A stretch of 64,000 bases of DNA from Oscheius onirici (taxonomy: Eukaryota; Nematoda; Chromadorea; Rhabditida; Rhabditidae): positions 7,750,001 to 7,814,000 of the forward strand of contig OW051473.1 of the NCBI GenBank assembly GCA_932521025.1, read 5' to 3'. The notes beneath the pieces are model-generated. The model did not search any database and was not told the origin of the DNA. It saw only the letters and a program-made list of their open reading frames with translations. Positions 36,069-48,776 of the stretch are shown here, in pieces (position 1 is the first letter of the stretch; the number at the start of each line of letters is the position of its first letter). A program made the position numbers and the translations under genes.

Positions 36069-39000
36069 GTCTGAAAAGAAAGAACTAGTCATTTCTGAAA
36101 GCTGAAAGCAATATTTCAAACAGGAAATAGGGTCAAGATGTGTTGAAAGATAGTCAAGGGAAAATATTATCGAGTACCACACTCTGAAAATTTCAAGAGT
36201 GCGAGCTGGGAACCAAAGTTGGTTCCCTCTATTGAAGAAGGGTATGCGGAAACAATGAAAGGATATCTCGGGACAGTATCAATGAAGAACGGATCCCTAT
36301 AAGTAGCGATGCTCCGCCCCCAGGTGGCTGAAGCTGTCAACGAGGCAAGCGTGCGCAGAAGAATGAAAGAGCTTGTTGTGGAAGATCTAGCGCTGAGCTG
36401 TACAGACTGTTTTCGTCATTTCAGTGTGTGGTGAATTGTGTTGTGCTACCCAGAATTCAGCTCAGATGATAAAACTTCAAAAACAGAAATTTGTCTGAAT
36501 TACATCTTCTGATGTCTTGCGTAGTCAAACAAGGGGGTGCCGCAAACTGCCGTCGTCACTACGTGTATATGTATTATAATTTAAGCGGAAGTTCACAACA
36601 AAACTTCCAACGTCATAACACCGGTGACCCTCCCAGGAACAATGTTTTTAGGTCAATGACTAGAGGGAAGTTCTGAAACCCAGATTTTTGAGCAAGGGTC
36701 GAAAGTGACGCAAGAAAAAAGTCGGCCCGGGATATCCGGAGCTGGACCCAGTTGGGGGTGGTGCTGGAATTTGGGGAATGCAACGAGTCTCTCGAAATGT
36801 CAGCTGGGACCAAACTGCTGATGTTCTGGGTGGATCAAATCTCGTCTCATACACTACAGACTCGTACTGAAACGTCGAAACAAGAGTCTGGCGCTCAAGC
36901 CTGATTACTCCCGCATTAGCAGATGCTGCACAGAACCCGTACAAAGTTGTAAATATGGAAATTTTACTCCCCGCAGGTCGACTCGGACACGTCACCTCCA
37001 AAGAGTGGACAGAGAAATGAAAATACTTTTTTGGAAGCACCCATTCAACCGTAAAGAGGTGAAGGTGGAATTTGGTTAGGCTACCTGAAAATTCATCGTC
37101 TATATTTGGTTCCTGGGTATCATTAAAACGGCTGGGAGACAGTGGACAACAGAAGTAATCGAGAGTAACTTACGAAATCGGTCGTTTGTGTTTCGAAAAG
37201 AGCCCGTTTAGTAGGCAGTCTGACCCGTGCTTAAATAGATTGTATTACCATTCTCTTATTTTCAAAACAACAACTGTTTTTTTCTGACGACTTGAGGAAC
37301 AAAAAATGACCCTTAGGCACAAGCACAAGAATTGTGTTACTAGCTCATAATGGCTAAGGTTACATTGTCAAGTGGGGTTAAGATACGTCACATATACGTT
37401 CCCTGAATGCCAGAAATATTCACAGAGAAGAAAAAAGCGGGAAAACGATGAGCAAGAGCAGTGTCCTTTGCAAATTAAAAGGTTCTGAGTACTTGTTTGC
37501 TCTGACGTAGTGGAGAAGTTTTACGCCCATTGCAAAATTGGACCCGTGGGGATGAGCCCTCTTTAAGTAAGCATTCTATTCCTCATGACCGAATAAGCTA
37601 AAAACAATGCGTGAGTGTAAACTTTGACCTGGAACGCGTCAAGAACAATAAACAGTTTTCTTCAAAACTTATTGTTGGTGCGAGGCTGTACTCTGCAGCA
37701 GCCGATATTACTAATAACTGACATGTTGTAGGGATGAGTGTGTGATGTCGGCGTCAATGTTCCCGCATAATTGCTCAAAAATAACAGGTAGTCAGGCCGT
37801 CATACCTTTTGAAAAGTGAGGTGTTAGCAGAAACATCGGCTACGCAGAGCCTTTCTCTCCAACCCCTTATTACTGTCGGCTGGCTAGGCTCTGATCTGAT
37901 TAAGATGGCTGTCTATTTGTGCAAAACGCGGGGATGGGTTTTAGATCAAATGTGTGAAGGAAGTCAACCAATGCATGTACTAATCCCCGTGGAGCATAAA
38001 ACAGAACGGATTCATTTCCTCGGCTCAAGCATGAATCTATTTGTAATAGCTTTCCACAAATCGCTGAACTAGCTAGATGTTGCGTAGCCTTTTCAAAAAT
38101 AAGAATGCGCATAAAATAATACAGGCTCAGTTTTAGCAACAAAAATGCTCATAAACATGAACAGGGATTTGCTGCGAAGAGACAATATTTTTGATCACAG
38201 CCGAGGTTCTAGTCTGTCTACCTTTAAGCCTAATCCCACTATTCCTAATATGGACAGCTCCTGAAAAACTGTTGAGCTTAGATAATCTTCCAGGAAATTT
38301 CGAAAGAGATCAAGCTGGAGCAAGAATCTAACGGTTGACTGATCTGTGTTGTTGCACTGCGTGGGAAAAGAGGTTAAAGTCACTGAAAATAAACATTTGT
38401 GTAGGTAAATTGCCTTTAGAACTCCCTCGAGACCTAAAATGACCAAAGAATTGCTAATAAGTTGCAACTGACTGCGCACCTACACACCCTCGTTTCCTAC
38501 AGTTGCTCAAATTTCCTGTACATCCTCTTCGAGCGTCATTGCTGTACTCATATTTAGACTATAGACACTCATTGTGCCGATGAGGGTGGATGATTACTAT
38601 GGAAAGTATACTTCCGTTGAACAGGGAAAGTTACTAGCACAAAGTTGATGTCACTTTTTTCTTCAGTCTATGATTTGACTATACGGACGCATGCTAGACA
38701 AATGGTGAACAAGCTGTACCTGAAAACAAGAGTTATGTTTTTAATTGCTCCAAAATGACCGACTTTCTTTAGACTTCTTGACGCAACCGCCTTCTTCTAA
38801 CTGGAGGATTACACATACCTCATAAAAAGCGTGAGGAGACAACCCACGTACGTCCACTGTCAGCAGGGTACAGCAATAGGGGTTGACTAAAAGATTCTTA
38901 AAAAGGCTTGAAAAGGTTGTGAGTAAGATGAACATGGCTTCGGTGGAAAATATTAAAAAACTATGGCACAGAATCTAGTGTGTAGAATTTGAAGAGAGAA

Positions 39001-39385
39001 CCGGAACTACTTGAGAATTTTCTTCTTTACCGTATAGGCAAATTTTGGACAAAAGGAAGTGAACAAAATATTTGTAGATTATTTGAATATAATATTTGAA
39101 TAACGCGTTCGTAGTTGTTACCGTGAGCCAAAAAGTTGAAATTTTACGAAAACGTAACAAAATTCTGAAAAAAAAGTGAGCCACAGCCACATAGGAAATT
39201 TCTGTCTTTTATGGTAGCACTTTGTTCAAACTGTGAAAACTAAATACATACGTGACTTGCACATGTCAGATTTTATGTGGTTACTCCCTAAGATGTCTGA
39301 AATAATCCTTTGTAATCCACTATTTTAGTTTATGTGTTTCTATTTAAAAACATAGGTTATTCTGTGATGCCATTCTTTGTCCTAA
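36069..39385. other. Gene-poor region, 3.3 kb
   Basis: No gene could be assembled. Exon-like fragments on the minus strand at 38195-38479 and 38820-38940 (MFILLTTFSSLFKNLLVNPY, donor GTATGT) may belong to a small gene. A 126-codon minus frame at 36660-37040 has no splice or family support. Confidence 0.35.
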
Positions 39386-39657
39386 ATGGCTCTTGAACTG
39401 CCTGCTGAGAACAAATTCTTTAAACCCGATCAGAAAATAGCTGTACCGCGTGGTCCGTTTAGAGGCGTGACCAGTTTTCGTATAGTGGTCTCTTTAGTAA
39501 ACAGTGAATTAAAACTACTTTCAGGGTCGTGCATTGAGAACAATAATCAAGAAGCTATCTTTATATGGCTACTATATACGGCAAACAGTAGGCAAAATAC
39601 AAGGACCAAAAATGGACCATGGATCCCGTCAAAAATAGACCGGAACTGAACCCTGGA
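39386..39657 (+). CDS. Candidate small protein of unknown function
   Basis: An ATG at 39386 opens MALELPAENKFFKPDQKIAV and PRGPFRG. An intron from GTGACC to CTTTCAG (about 58 nt) would join in phase to GRALRTIIKKLSLYGYYIRQ. The frame then runs on through TVGKIQGPKM to a stop near 39657, or a further intron starts at GTAGGC. Composition is basic and coding-like, but no family is recognised and the 3' end is unsure. Confidence 0.35.
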
Positions 39658-39814
39658 TCCAAAAAGTGATCAGGGAATAGCACAACATGCGTGAAGAGTA
39701 CAACGGAATGACAAGTAGGAAGGCAGGGAGTGAATGTTCTAATTTTGGTAACAGTTAATTGCATCTAACGCAACGTCGGACACATTTAGTCTCTGTCTTC
39801 TTAACAGAAAAGCG

Positions 39815-41597
39815 TCATTCTGTGAGATCCGGAACGAATGTAGCCGTCTGCGAATGTAATTCCGTGAAGCTGCAACTCGTCCAGGACAGCATGCTAAAAG
39901 GTGACAGGTTGAGACTCGAAATTCTTTTTTCTGCATCCTCTCCAAAACAATCATGATGTGAGAATGAGGCTTTGTTGATGGCTTCGCTGCTTTGTTTGGC
40001 TCGTATATTTTCTAACCATTTTTGACGGGATACGCTCACGACCTTTTAAAAACAGACATTTGTATGCGTCGAGTCTCGCGAGATCTTTGATCCTAATTAT
40101 GTCTAGATCATTGCATAAAATGAAATATTGAGCTAATTCCTGACACTAAAATACAACTTTTTCAATTTTTACAATAACGAATATGGCCGCAGGAAAACTG
40201 AATTAATTAGTTCTGTGGCGTGTTGCTTTCTGCATTCACATAATATGGATCGTAGTACCGTAGTTTCAAAAATTCCGTGATTTCTTAGCATCACTTCAAG
40301 AAATAAGTTCAAACCCAAAATCGCATCAGCTTATGTCAAAATAGCAGTGATCTCTCTAAGCTTCAAAGCTCACCTTGTCCAAAAGTGTGCTGTTTGAGAC
40401 AGAAAGGGAGATATCACCGGTAGCGTTGAGCACCCATGCTTCGATCAGAGAACGAAGGGCAGCCATGGAAATATTGCAAGAGGAGAGATCAATTGATTCG
40501 ACGGGTTTGCCGTGCTTGAGAGAACTGAATATAAAGTATTTTTTTTTTTAATAAAACACGTACTTGCAAAAGAGATAGATAGTTTTGTCGCCGACGGCAT
40601 GATATCCACTGCGGCCATCGTTCCAAACGCGGAGACTGTTCAGTCCTGCGAAAACTTCCTTCAGCTGAATAAACTGTTCCCACACCTGGTACAACGTCGC
40701 AAATTAGCTCATCCGTGAAGAGATGCGTGGGAGAGCAATCTTCGAGACCAATATCAATGAGAGCACCATCCTCGGTGGTGAGTAAACGATGAAGCTGAAT
40801 GTAGTCTGTTTTAAAACGAATAGTCAAGTACAAACCAGTGGAATGCTATCAGCATGGAAACGGCACCAGATGAAGTAGATTTGCTTTGGTGTCAGCTGCA
40901 TGAGAATGAGAGTCTTGAGCACTGGAATAGCTTCGACTGGAATCAGACCGCGGACCAGTAGACTGTCCGTGTTGAAATGGCGCAGACGCTTCTCCAGCAT
41001 CTGGATGAAACGTATTAAAACAAATGAAACTCTTACCTTCAAAGGAGGTATTTGATGTCGGACTGGCGTTCTCTTCTCGTCGCGAGAATACAGGACAATC
41101 TCGCCTTCATCGAAAAGAACCCGGACCTAAATTCCAACCTTTATTGAAAAGATATAAAATCGAAGTGCGTTAATTTTGTCCTGCCTAAGCGCTCAGTTTT
41201 CGTCACAAATTTCGTCACATTTACCCACTCGCAATTTAGTCCCTAAACATTTTTCCCTTTTTAGTAGTACCAGTATCTGTTCAAAACAAATATAAAGCCT
41301 GACCTGGTCCAGTTCGATTTTTGGCAACTCGGCACGCTTGCGATGAATGACTTTCCTCCAGCGCTTGTTTACAGCAGCACACTGAAGCACAGACTTTCCA
41401 TCAAGTCGCTTGAAAATTTCAAGCAGAGCTTTCTCGTCGAGATTCTACAAATCTAATTAGTTTTCCAATTCCTGATGACAAACCTGAATCGGAGAAGGCG
41501 CCTGAACAACACTGGCACGCTGAGTCAGTTTGCGATACAGCTTCCTTTCTCGCTTGCTGGCAAAGAAAGGAAAGCACATTTTGAAGAGATTAACCAT
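39815..41597 (-). CDS. F-box protein
   Basis: F-box proteins are the substrate-recognition subunits of SCF ubiquitin ligases. The start chosen is ATG at 41597 (MVNLFKMCFPFFASKRER). After an intron ending TTTGTAG comes the F-box: NLDEKALLEIFKRLDGKSVL and QCAAVNKRWRKVIHRKRAEL, with the expected hydrophobic spacing and W. Later exons encode EKRLRHFNTDSLLVRGLIPV, YIQLHRLLTTEDGALIDIGL, WEQFIQLKEVFAGLNSLRVW and VESIDLSSCNISMAALRSLI, a leucine-rich stretch of the kind seen in nematode F-box proteins. A 315-nt intron probably leads to a last exon (SRQKWLENIRAKQSSEAINK) stopping at 39815; this last exon is less sure. A further upstream exon (MISVTVAANGRSRRYLGAHL, near 42890) might belong to this gene. 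Confidence 0.7.
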
Positions 41598-43199
41598 GAT
41601 GTGAATGAATTTCCAGATGAATCGACTCCACCCGCTACAAAAAGAGCGGGAAATGAGGTCAATGCTTTTTTGCACTTACCTTTCGTGCTCCTGTCTGACG
41701 TTACTCGGATCGTAGTCGAGCTCCGCAATCGACAGACGGCCACTGCCGTAGGCCTTAAATACGAGTTTCTTACTATTAAGTCGTATGAATGAGTGATCTA
41801 TACGCTGCCTGTGCGTGCAGGGGAACGTAAATGCTACGTATTCACATAGCGAGTCCAATAAGGGGAAGGAAACATATGATCCTAAGAATGCTGAGTATAG
41901 GTTCTAGAGGCTGTAAAGTGAAAAATCTCAGATATGTGACGAAGTTGAACTTATAATCAGACGCTGAATCAGTAAGATTAACGTATAATTGAACTTTAAA
42001 CCAGGTGACAAGCAGGAAACAGGAAAAGATAAAAAGTTTGGGTATCCCCGAAGTTTTCGTCAAATTACAGTGTGCATGATTAGCTGTGTACAAGGCTAAG
42101 CCTGCGATAACAAGTGTCGAAAAATAGTATTTCCTTGTTATGCTAATCGCGGAGAGCTAAGACAGCGAGTCAAAATCGATAATGACCAGTCTGCAGATAT
42201 TTACAAGGAACTCGGGGCCGAATCTAAAGGCCGGCAGGACAGGCAGACTGTGTCGTCTCTGCGGCATTAGCAATAATAGCACAGCACAACATTCGTCTTC
42301 TGAGACTTGTCAGCTTGCAAAGAGAGAGAGAGAGAGAGAAGTTGCAACCTATATATTAAAGAGAAAAGCGGAAACAGAGAGAGCGCGATGGCCACAAATG
42401 TTTCACTCTGAATAGGGAATGTTTGCTGATTGCGCAAAGGCGTTTTTCGCGCCTGTCCAGTACTATTTTATCTGGGAAAAGAGCGCAGCCGAGGTCAGAT
42501 CACGCGCAAGTGTTGCGAAAACCCTCTGGCACTGCCACAAAGGCCGCAAACGTAACTACTGGCGCGAAAATGATCAGCTCGAAATATTACGGAACGGCCG
42601 ATAAATCGGTGTGCGAGAAGAATAAAGCGTGTGTATGAGCAAAAAGGTTTACCAGATGGTCAAGAGAGGCTGGATATCTCTCGGTCTGCGTTTTGCAAGA
42701 CTTGTAGAGAAACCAATAACACGTGTTCTTTTCAGAATAACAGCCTGTTTACTATTCTCATTGTGCTGACAGTCCAAATGTGTGAAAATTGAGTTTTCCG
42801 AGAGAAAAGCATACCTTGAGATGGGCTCCCAAATAGCGACGAGAACGTCCATTTGCTGCGACTGTGACACTAATCATTGTTCCAAATCATCTGCAAGTTA
42901 ATTACATGAAAAATGCAGAATGTGTCAAGACAAAGTCGGTTTTTATGGAATGGGAGATTGACTTTTCCACACTATTCGACACGGTCAAAAGGGCATGAGT
43001 GAAGGAAACTAAAGGTGAAGGAATTTGTTGTACATATTGTACCAATGTTTTTTTTTCAAAATCTGCCTCTGTAAAAGCACAAAATTCACCGACAACTAAC
43101 TCTTTTTGTCGTTTTTCAAGCGAAAGTTTCTGTCATAAAGCAGGGGGATTTGAGAAAATTCTAGAATATGTAAAAAACAAGCTCTATTGAAATGGTAGT
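41598..43199. other. Upstream region of the F-box gene, with a possible exon
   Basis: A GA microsatellite lies at 42320-42338. A minus exon candidate near 42825-42890 reads MISVTVAANGRSRRYLGAHL and has a GTATGC donor. Otherwise no gene recognised. Confidence 0.35.
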
Positions 43200-45060
43200 T
43201 GATAAAATTCCGGCTTTCGAAGCTTTTTGTTCAAAATTTCTGTTAACTGCGGATGCTTCGAAGCTTCGAAATCTAAAATATTTTTCAACTAAAAGTAAAT
43301 GACTAATGTTCGAAAAAAAAATCCAACTGTTTGAAATAGTCTGGCTGAAGTCGCCGCAGAAAAACAACACTTTAGCATCTTTTTTTGCAGGGCTACAGCT
43401 TGCATAATGATAAAATAAACTAATATGCAATTTTCCGAGAAATATTTGCAAAATTTCAATGAAATACTACAATAATGAATGTAGTAGGTGATTGGAACAA
43501 GTAAGCGACCTCCCAGCTGTTATGAGGGCCAGAAATCAATAGCTGCAGCTGGTGAGGTCGAGAAGGAGGCTTGGGTTTCGAATCGATTTCAACAATTTCT
43601 ACAGAAAAGTTAGAATGGCAAAATTGGAGAAATGGTCAAAATATTCTATTTTAGAGTATTACATAGGTTCTTCATCTAACTTTCTGTCCGAATGACGCGA
43701 AATTGGACACCAAGTTGTGCGATTTTCGAAATGATTTTTCTGCCTTTTGTGTGAAAAGTTAAAAGTATTCGTGTATGTTGTGGGAATATAAAATAGTGAA
43801 TTTCTATGAAAAATTTCAGTTAACTTGTTACAAATTTTAGTAATATTAGTTTACAATGACGTAACATTCAACTATGATCGTTTTTACATTTCTAACCGAA
43901 AGTTTGAATTTATCAAATTAAGCTTTATTAAATTTTTACTTCAAATTTGTCGTCTACCTTTGTTCGAAAGCTTTCATATATTAGGTTGATAAGGTGACAT
44001 CAACACGCTCACCGATATTATCAGTTTTTCTGTAGTTTATCTCGAGAATTTAAATGACATAATTTGCAATGTTGGGAGATTCTACAAAATATGCACTTGG
44101 ATAAACAATTTCAGTTAACTTTGTTCAACATTTTGGCAATATGGGCGTGAACGGTTTCACAATGTCGTCGCACTTGAATGTGGTTGTTTTAGACATTTCT
44201 GACTGAGAGTTAGAACAAAACTTTATTGGAAAGCAACTATTATATTTTTCTCATTTACTTTATATAAGTTTTTATCTATCTTTTTTGAAAAAGTTGAGAA
44301 ATTAATGTTAACAAGTAGGGGGCAGCAGGCTCGCGTTTCAAATTCTTTTGCAGCAAATTGTCTCAAGAAGTCTAATGCCATATATTGAATTTGTAAGAGA
44401 ATATAAATATTCGGAAACTCCCAGGTTAAAAATTCAGTTGATTTGTCGGTTTTAATAACTATATGGGCAAGAACAGCTTTCAAGGTCACCACTGTCAGTC
44501 TTTTTTTACAGTTTCAGTGGGATGTTAGAACGAAACTTGTTTGGAAAGCAATTGTAGTATTTTTCAGAAAATTTTGACTACTTTTCCCATCTAACTTTGC
44601 TTTTAATTGCTGAGAAATAATTGGTAACAATTGGTAACAGACAGCGCATATTTTATGTCATTTTGTATCAGTTTATCTCCAGAGGTTAAATGCCATAATT
44701 TGAAATACTGCGAAAATATAACTTTTCGAAAATCCCGGACAAAAATTTCAATTAACTTGTTACATATATTGACAATATCGTCAGCAACAGCTTTACAACG
44801 TCCTAGCAGTCAAATGTAACCATTTGTTTTATATATCTAGCTGAAAATTAGAACGACTCTCTCTCTCTCTCTTGGAAGGCTTTCTGCATGTTTTGTACGA
44901 GGAGTTTCTGCAAGTTTTTTTTATCTAACTTAGCTTAAAAAGTTGGCGAAATGCAGTTGTAAAGTGAACCAAATAAAGAAAACTTGTCTAATCAAGTTTC
45001 AATAGTTTGTCTTAAAAAGTTAAATTACATAATTTGATATCAAGGATAACACCGCCCCTC
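43200..45060. repeat. Diverged tandem repeat, unit about 310 bp
   Basis: The same order of motifs recurs: TTTCAGTTAACTTGTTACAA-like with AATAT near 43820, 44110, 44435 and 44748, and GGAAAGCAAnTnTnnTATTTTT-like near 44225, 44540 and 44870, each followed by ATCTAACTT-like and GAGAAAT-like stretches. Spacing is about 290-325 bases. The copies are AT-rich and strongly diverged, with no coding content. Confidence 0.65.
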
Positions 45061-45180
45061 CAGAGCTAAAGATTTCTTGTCTTCTCCTTTCACTTCTTTC
45101 TGGGACCCTCATTTCCAGTTTTTTTTAGTGATTAGCGGATAAAAGTCAAAATTCGGGGTCCATTAAACGCTTTTTCCTAG

Positions 45181-45482
45181 ATGTCGAGAGAGAACGACGT
45201 TTCGGTTTTGGAAGATTTATTTAGCACGCGAAGAAAGCAATCTTCGGATCATATGGGTGAGGAGCCGAGAGTGTCTGAGTTCGTCAGGGCGACATCGATG
45301 TTGTAGGCAGTTGAACAGGATTCCGTGTTGCCAATTAAGGATTCACACCTGAAAAAGACACTGACAGTAGGCGCCCTCTTATTAGCCCAGAACTTGATCA
45401 TGCCTGAAGGTTTGATAAAATGAGTGTCATGTCAAATTACCTTACTGTACTCACTCTCGTAGCCACCATTCTGGGATTTTAG
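45181..45482 (+). CDS. Candidate small protein (about 70 aa) with a hydrophobic segment
   Basis: A TTTTTCCTAG acceptor lies directly before ATG at 45181. Three pieces can be joined: MSRENDVSVLEDLFSTRRKQ and SSDHMGEEPR, then across a 37-nt intron AVEQDSVLPIKDSHLKKTLT and VGALLLAQNLIMPE, then across a second intron ATILGF and TAG at 45480-45482. The layout is a charged head, a short hydrophobic run and a very short tail. No family recognised. Short length makes this tentative. Confidence 0.35.
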
Positions 45483-46773
45483 ACTGCTGTAGACAAGAGT
45501 GAACAGATGCCAAAGTTAACAAAGGATTACGTAAGAATCCCTGAAATATTCGATATTAGTCTAATTGTGGTGAGAAAAAGAAGATTTTGATGAGAAGGGC
45601 GGGTGTGGATGAATTGCATTCAAAATGCTCTATTTGTCCAAAGTGAAAAAGCTGACGACGCTTTAGCGGCGCCGAATATACACAGTGGCCAAACAATTGT
45701 ATTGGAAAACCATCAAAACGTAGCGGGATTACTGCAGTCTGGGGAAAACAGCAGAGGATCATAAATTGGGAAGAGCCGGCAAACCAGCATCCGCGATACT
45801 GAACGTTCCAAACGCTAGACTGAAAACTGTTTGAGACTAGGCAAATGTCGACCAACTCATAGCTGATGCATAGGCCGTCTCAAAAATTTAGATTCCCGAA
45901 AGGAGACTTCACGAAAGATGTAAGCAGTAATTCGAAACTCAATGAAATGACGAGATTTCAAGCCACGCAAATTTCCAGGACAGCGGCTCCTAGTTGTTTA
46001 TCCCGCGATCTGCACTGAGCCAAAAAAGTGTTTTTCTCTTCTTGCCAACAAGTTTCATTGGCAAAAATGAAAAGCAAAAGAAAATTAACAAATGAATATC
46101 ACGGTCCCTATAACCCTGTAAAAATGTGCATACTCCGAGGAAGTACACGTTAGACTGAAGAATATTCAGAGACAAAAATCTTAAAAGTGAGAAAAAATGT
46201 TTTTCATCTTTTGAGGACCGAAAAAACATTTTTGGCAGCGACAGCTGCCGCTGGCTGCTGGTTTATTGTACCTGTTTCTGAATAAACACTATTACTAGTA
46301 TACTTGGGCGTCGAGTCGAAAAGTCGAGTCACGAGCCGATTCGAGTCGTGTTCTGGAACTGACCCGAGTCAAGTCGAGTCGAGCTGATTCTTGCGGGTAC
46401 CTAGAATTGAGCCGACTCGTGGCTCAAATCGAGCTCGACACGACTCGAGTTGCCCAAATATAACTACTACTAATCGTGTTTTACAAAAAAAGGGTAAAAT
46501 ATATTTGTAAAAAGCGGCCACAAAAAAAAGGTGTTTGGATGCTACAAACAAAAATGCAAAAATGAGGAAAAAAAATTTGGCTTAAAATAATACCATGAAC
46601 AACGTCTTACTGCCAACTTTGATCAGATGTGTAACGGACGGCGTTGCCAATTAGCGTTCAAAAGGAGAGGGCTAGAGCGGGTAGAGCAGTTGAGTTGCAA
46701 TGAGACAATTCCCGGGCCCATTATCAAGTTTTAACTTTAACAGACGTTACATTAAATTCGTTAATACCCGGTT
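45483..46773. other. Intergenic region including a GAGTC-rich patch
   Basis: No gene recognised. At about 46306-46455 the motif CGAGTC and its complement GACTCG recur many times at irregular spacing. Confidence 0.5.
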
Positions 46774-48776
46774 TCAAGTGCAGAACACAACAGCACAGCC
46801 GGAAAATTGCTTTCCAAGCCATTCGGAACAACGGTCTTGATCAGCTGAGAGAACAAAAGGACGACTACATACTGTTTCTCTAGCTGCGCCACAGCTAGCT
46901 ACTCCCATTTCAGCGTTCGGAAAAAACGTTTGGGCTCGTTGAGTTAGTTCTTTGAGCAAAAGGGTAGTTGTATGGGAATGGATGGGATAGCGGAGAAGTT
47001 TGCACTCGTCCTGAGAGAAAAGCGACGTGGCTGTTGAGTAGTCAAAGTCATCTTCTTGCAATACGTCCATGTTTAACTTTTTCCTGTCTTCGGCCGTTTC
47101 TGCAGGGAACTAAAGATGATTTGAAAGAATCCTGAAAAGAAACTCACTTCGTTGTTTTCATAGCGGATTCTCTTTTCAACAAAGTCCAAGAACCGTTTCT
47201 CAATTTCTCTCTGCTTGTGGAATTCCAACAGCTGCTTGTCCGGCTTGAAGAGATAATTCTTTTTGTAGTGGTTTTGATAGAAATTATTGTTCCGACGCAT
47301 TGTAGGATTGTTGTCGAAAAGCAGATAACTTCCAACAGCTCTCATGGCATCAGAACCTCTCATTTCTGAAAGAAATAATGGTAAAAAATAACATTTGTAA
47401 TTTACGCTTATAGTAGCAAACATGGAGGTATTCAAAAATAGCTGCGAGTGGATTTCCAAAGTTGTGACCATTAATGACTCCGAGTCGCGGCAAACAGTTA
47501 TGTTGACATCTACTGATCGAAGCTCGGATGCCTAAGCGAAACATTACAAACAAAGGGAAATAATTTACTGGTGGTAACGACGGAGACTTCGGGATTGCCA
47601 TCAACTCCGCTCCAGTCAATCTTGTCCTCGCATTGAAGGCGGCAAACACTGTCCTCGTCGAGAATCTTTTCAATAGCCAACTCCAGATCATTTGAACATC
47701 TATTCCAATCCTCATCGACATAAGCCATGACTCCGTCCATGAAGTACTTCTCGTGTTTCAGAGCAAGCTCATCCACGAGCCATTCTCTTTCGAAACCAGC
47801 CACAGTTGCATAGAAGTTCAGAGCATGTAGGACGTCAGAATGACCAGGATTTGCAACTAGGAATGTAAATGCTGCTCCGGTAGCTTTTTTGACCTCCTTG
47901 GCCTGAAAATGAAGTGATCAAGACATTTTCAAAAGTACTCCGCAGCTTGGTCTCTCAGGTAACACCTCAAACTCTTTTAGATCGTTTCATATTTGCTCAG
48001 AAATATAGTCCATTTCCAACGGCCAACGGCAGCAAGCTAAAGTTTAATTAAGAGAGTTTGACCGTAACCTATATAGTTCGCCGCGAGACCCTTACAACAC
48101 GTAAACATAGGATACTCAGCCAGGAAACTTGACTGAGTATTCTACGTTTGCGTGTTATAAGGGTCTCAGGGCGAACTCTATTTTTGAACCATATTAAGCA
48201 AATTTGAAAAAATATACCCCGGAATCTACTTGCCAAGGGCTATCAAATGACACTATACTCGAAATCAAACTCCTACTTAACCTGACAAGCTGCACTTCTC
48301 AGATAAGAAAACGAAACAGCGAAAAATTGAAAAAACTCACGTTCCAATGACAGATATGAAGATATTCAAAAGGCTTTCTTTCCTTGACATCAAAATAGTT
48401 ATTCATGGTCTTGATACCCGGATGCGCCTCGGTCAACCGCTCCCTCTTACACCTCAAGAAGCAAAGTGCTTTTTCCGCCTCGTAGTGATACTGGGACAGG
48501 AACTGAACATCGGGAGACTCAATTTGCTGGTTACATTTTTTTCTACAGAATAATAACTCGTCTTCCAGGTATCTGAAAGCATGGATAAAGAAAATTAAAC
48601 TAAAAAACTGACTTGAAATCCTCGATGGTTCTCCTCATAAAAGCAATGCATGACTGCCAGTCCTTTTCCGTATAGGCTAGTTTTCCAAATTGGTAATAGT
48701 CTTCGAATGTGAGTTGTGGCTGGTCTGGACTGGCGACGACCAGTGCTAGGCCACTGGCGACCAGCTGCAGCCACAT
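46774..48776 (-). CDS. Leprecan/CRTAP-like protein without a dioxygenase domain
   Basis: CRTAP and prolyl 3-hydroxylases form a collagen-modifying complex in the ER. The start (MWLQLVASGLALVVASPDQP, ATG at 48776) is a signal peptide. The leprecan repeat region follows: EDYYQFGKLAYTEKDWQSCI, ELLFCRKKCNQQIESPDVQF, AAFTFLVANPGHSDVLHALN, VMAYVDEDWNRCSNDLELAI, CRLQCEDK, ISRCQHNCL, and AVGSYLLFDNNPTMRRNNNF, which closely resembles CRTAP. CxxxC repeats are present. The end (LFSQDECKLLRYPIHSHTTT) resembles the start of the P3H region after the repeats, but the protein stops at AVVFCT (46774-46776). No 2-oxoglutarate dioxygenase motifs (HxD...H) are visible, so it is either CRTAP-like or a shortened P3H. 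One 437-nt intron holds a fold-back repeat. Confidence 0.82.
48073..48181. repeat. Imperfect fold-back repeat, arms about 50 bp
   Basis: The left arm (TAGTTCGCCGCGAGACCC and on) and the right arm (GGGTCTCAGGGCGAACTCTA) are reverse complements with several mismatches, separated by a few bases. It lies in the intron 47904-48340 of the leprecan/CRTAP-like gene. It is likely a small fold-back element or a source of hairpin RNA. Confidence 0.75.

Noticed and set aside
36660-37040. 126-codon open frame on the minus strand
   Set aside because: No family, no splice context and unusual composition; probably a chance frame in gene-poor DNA.
38150-38940. Exon-like fragments of a small minus-strand gene
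   Set aside because: Individual pieces have ATG, donor or acceptor signals, but I could not join them into one frame with a sensible product.
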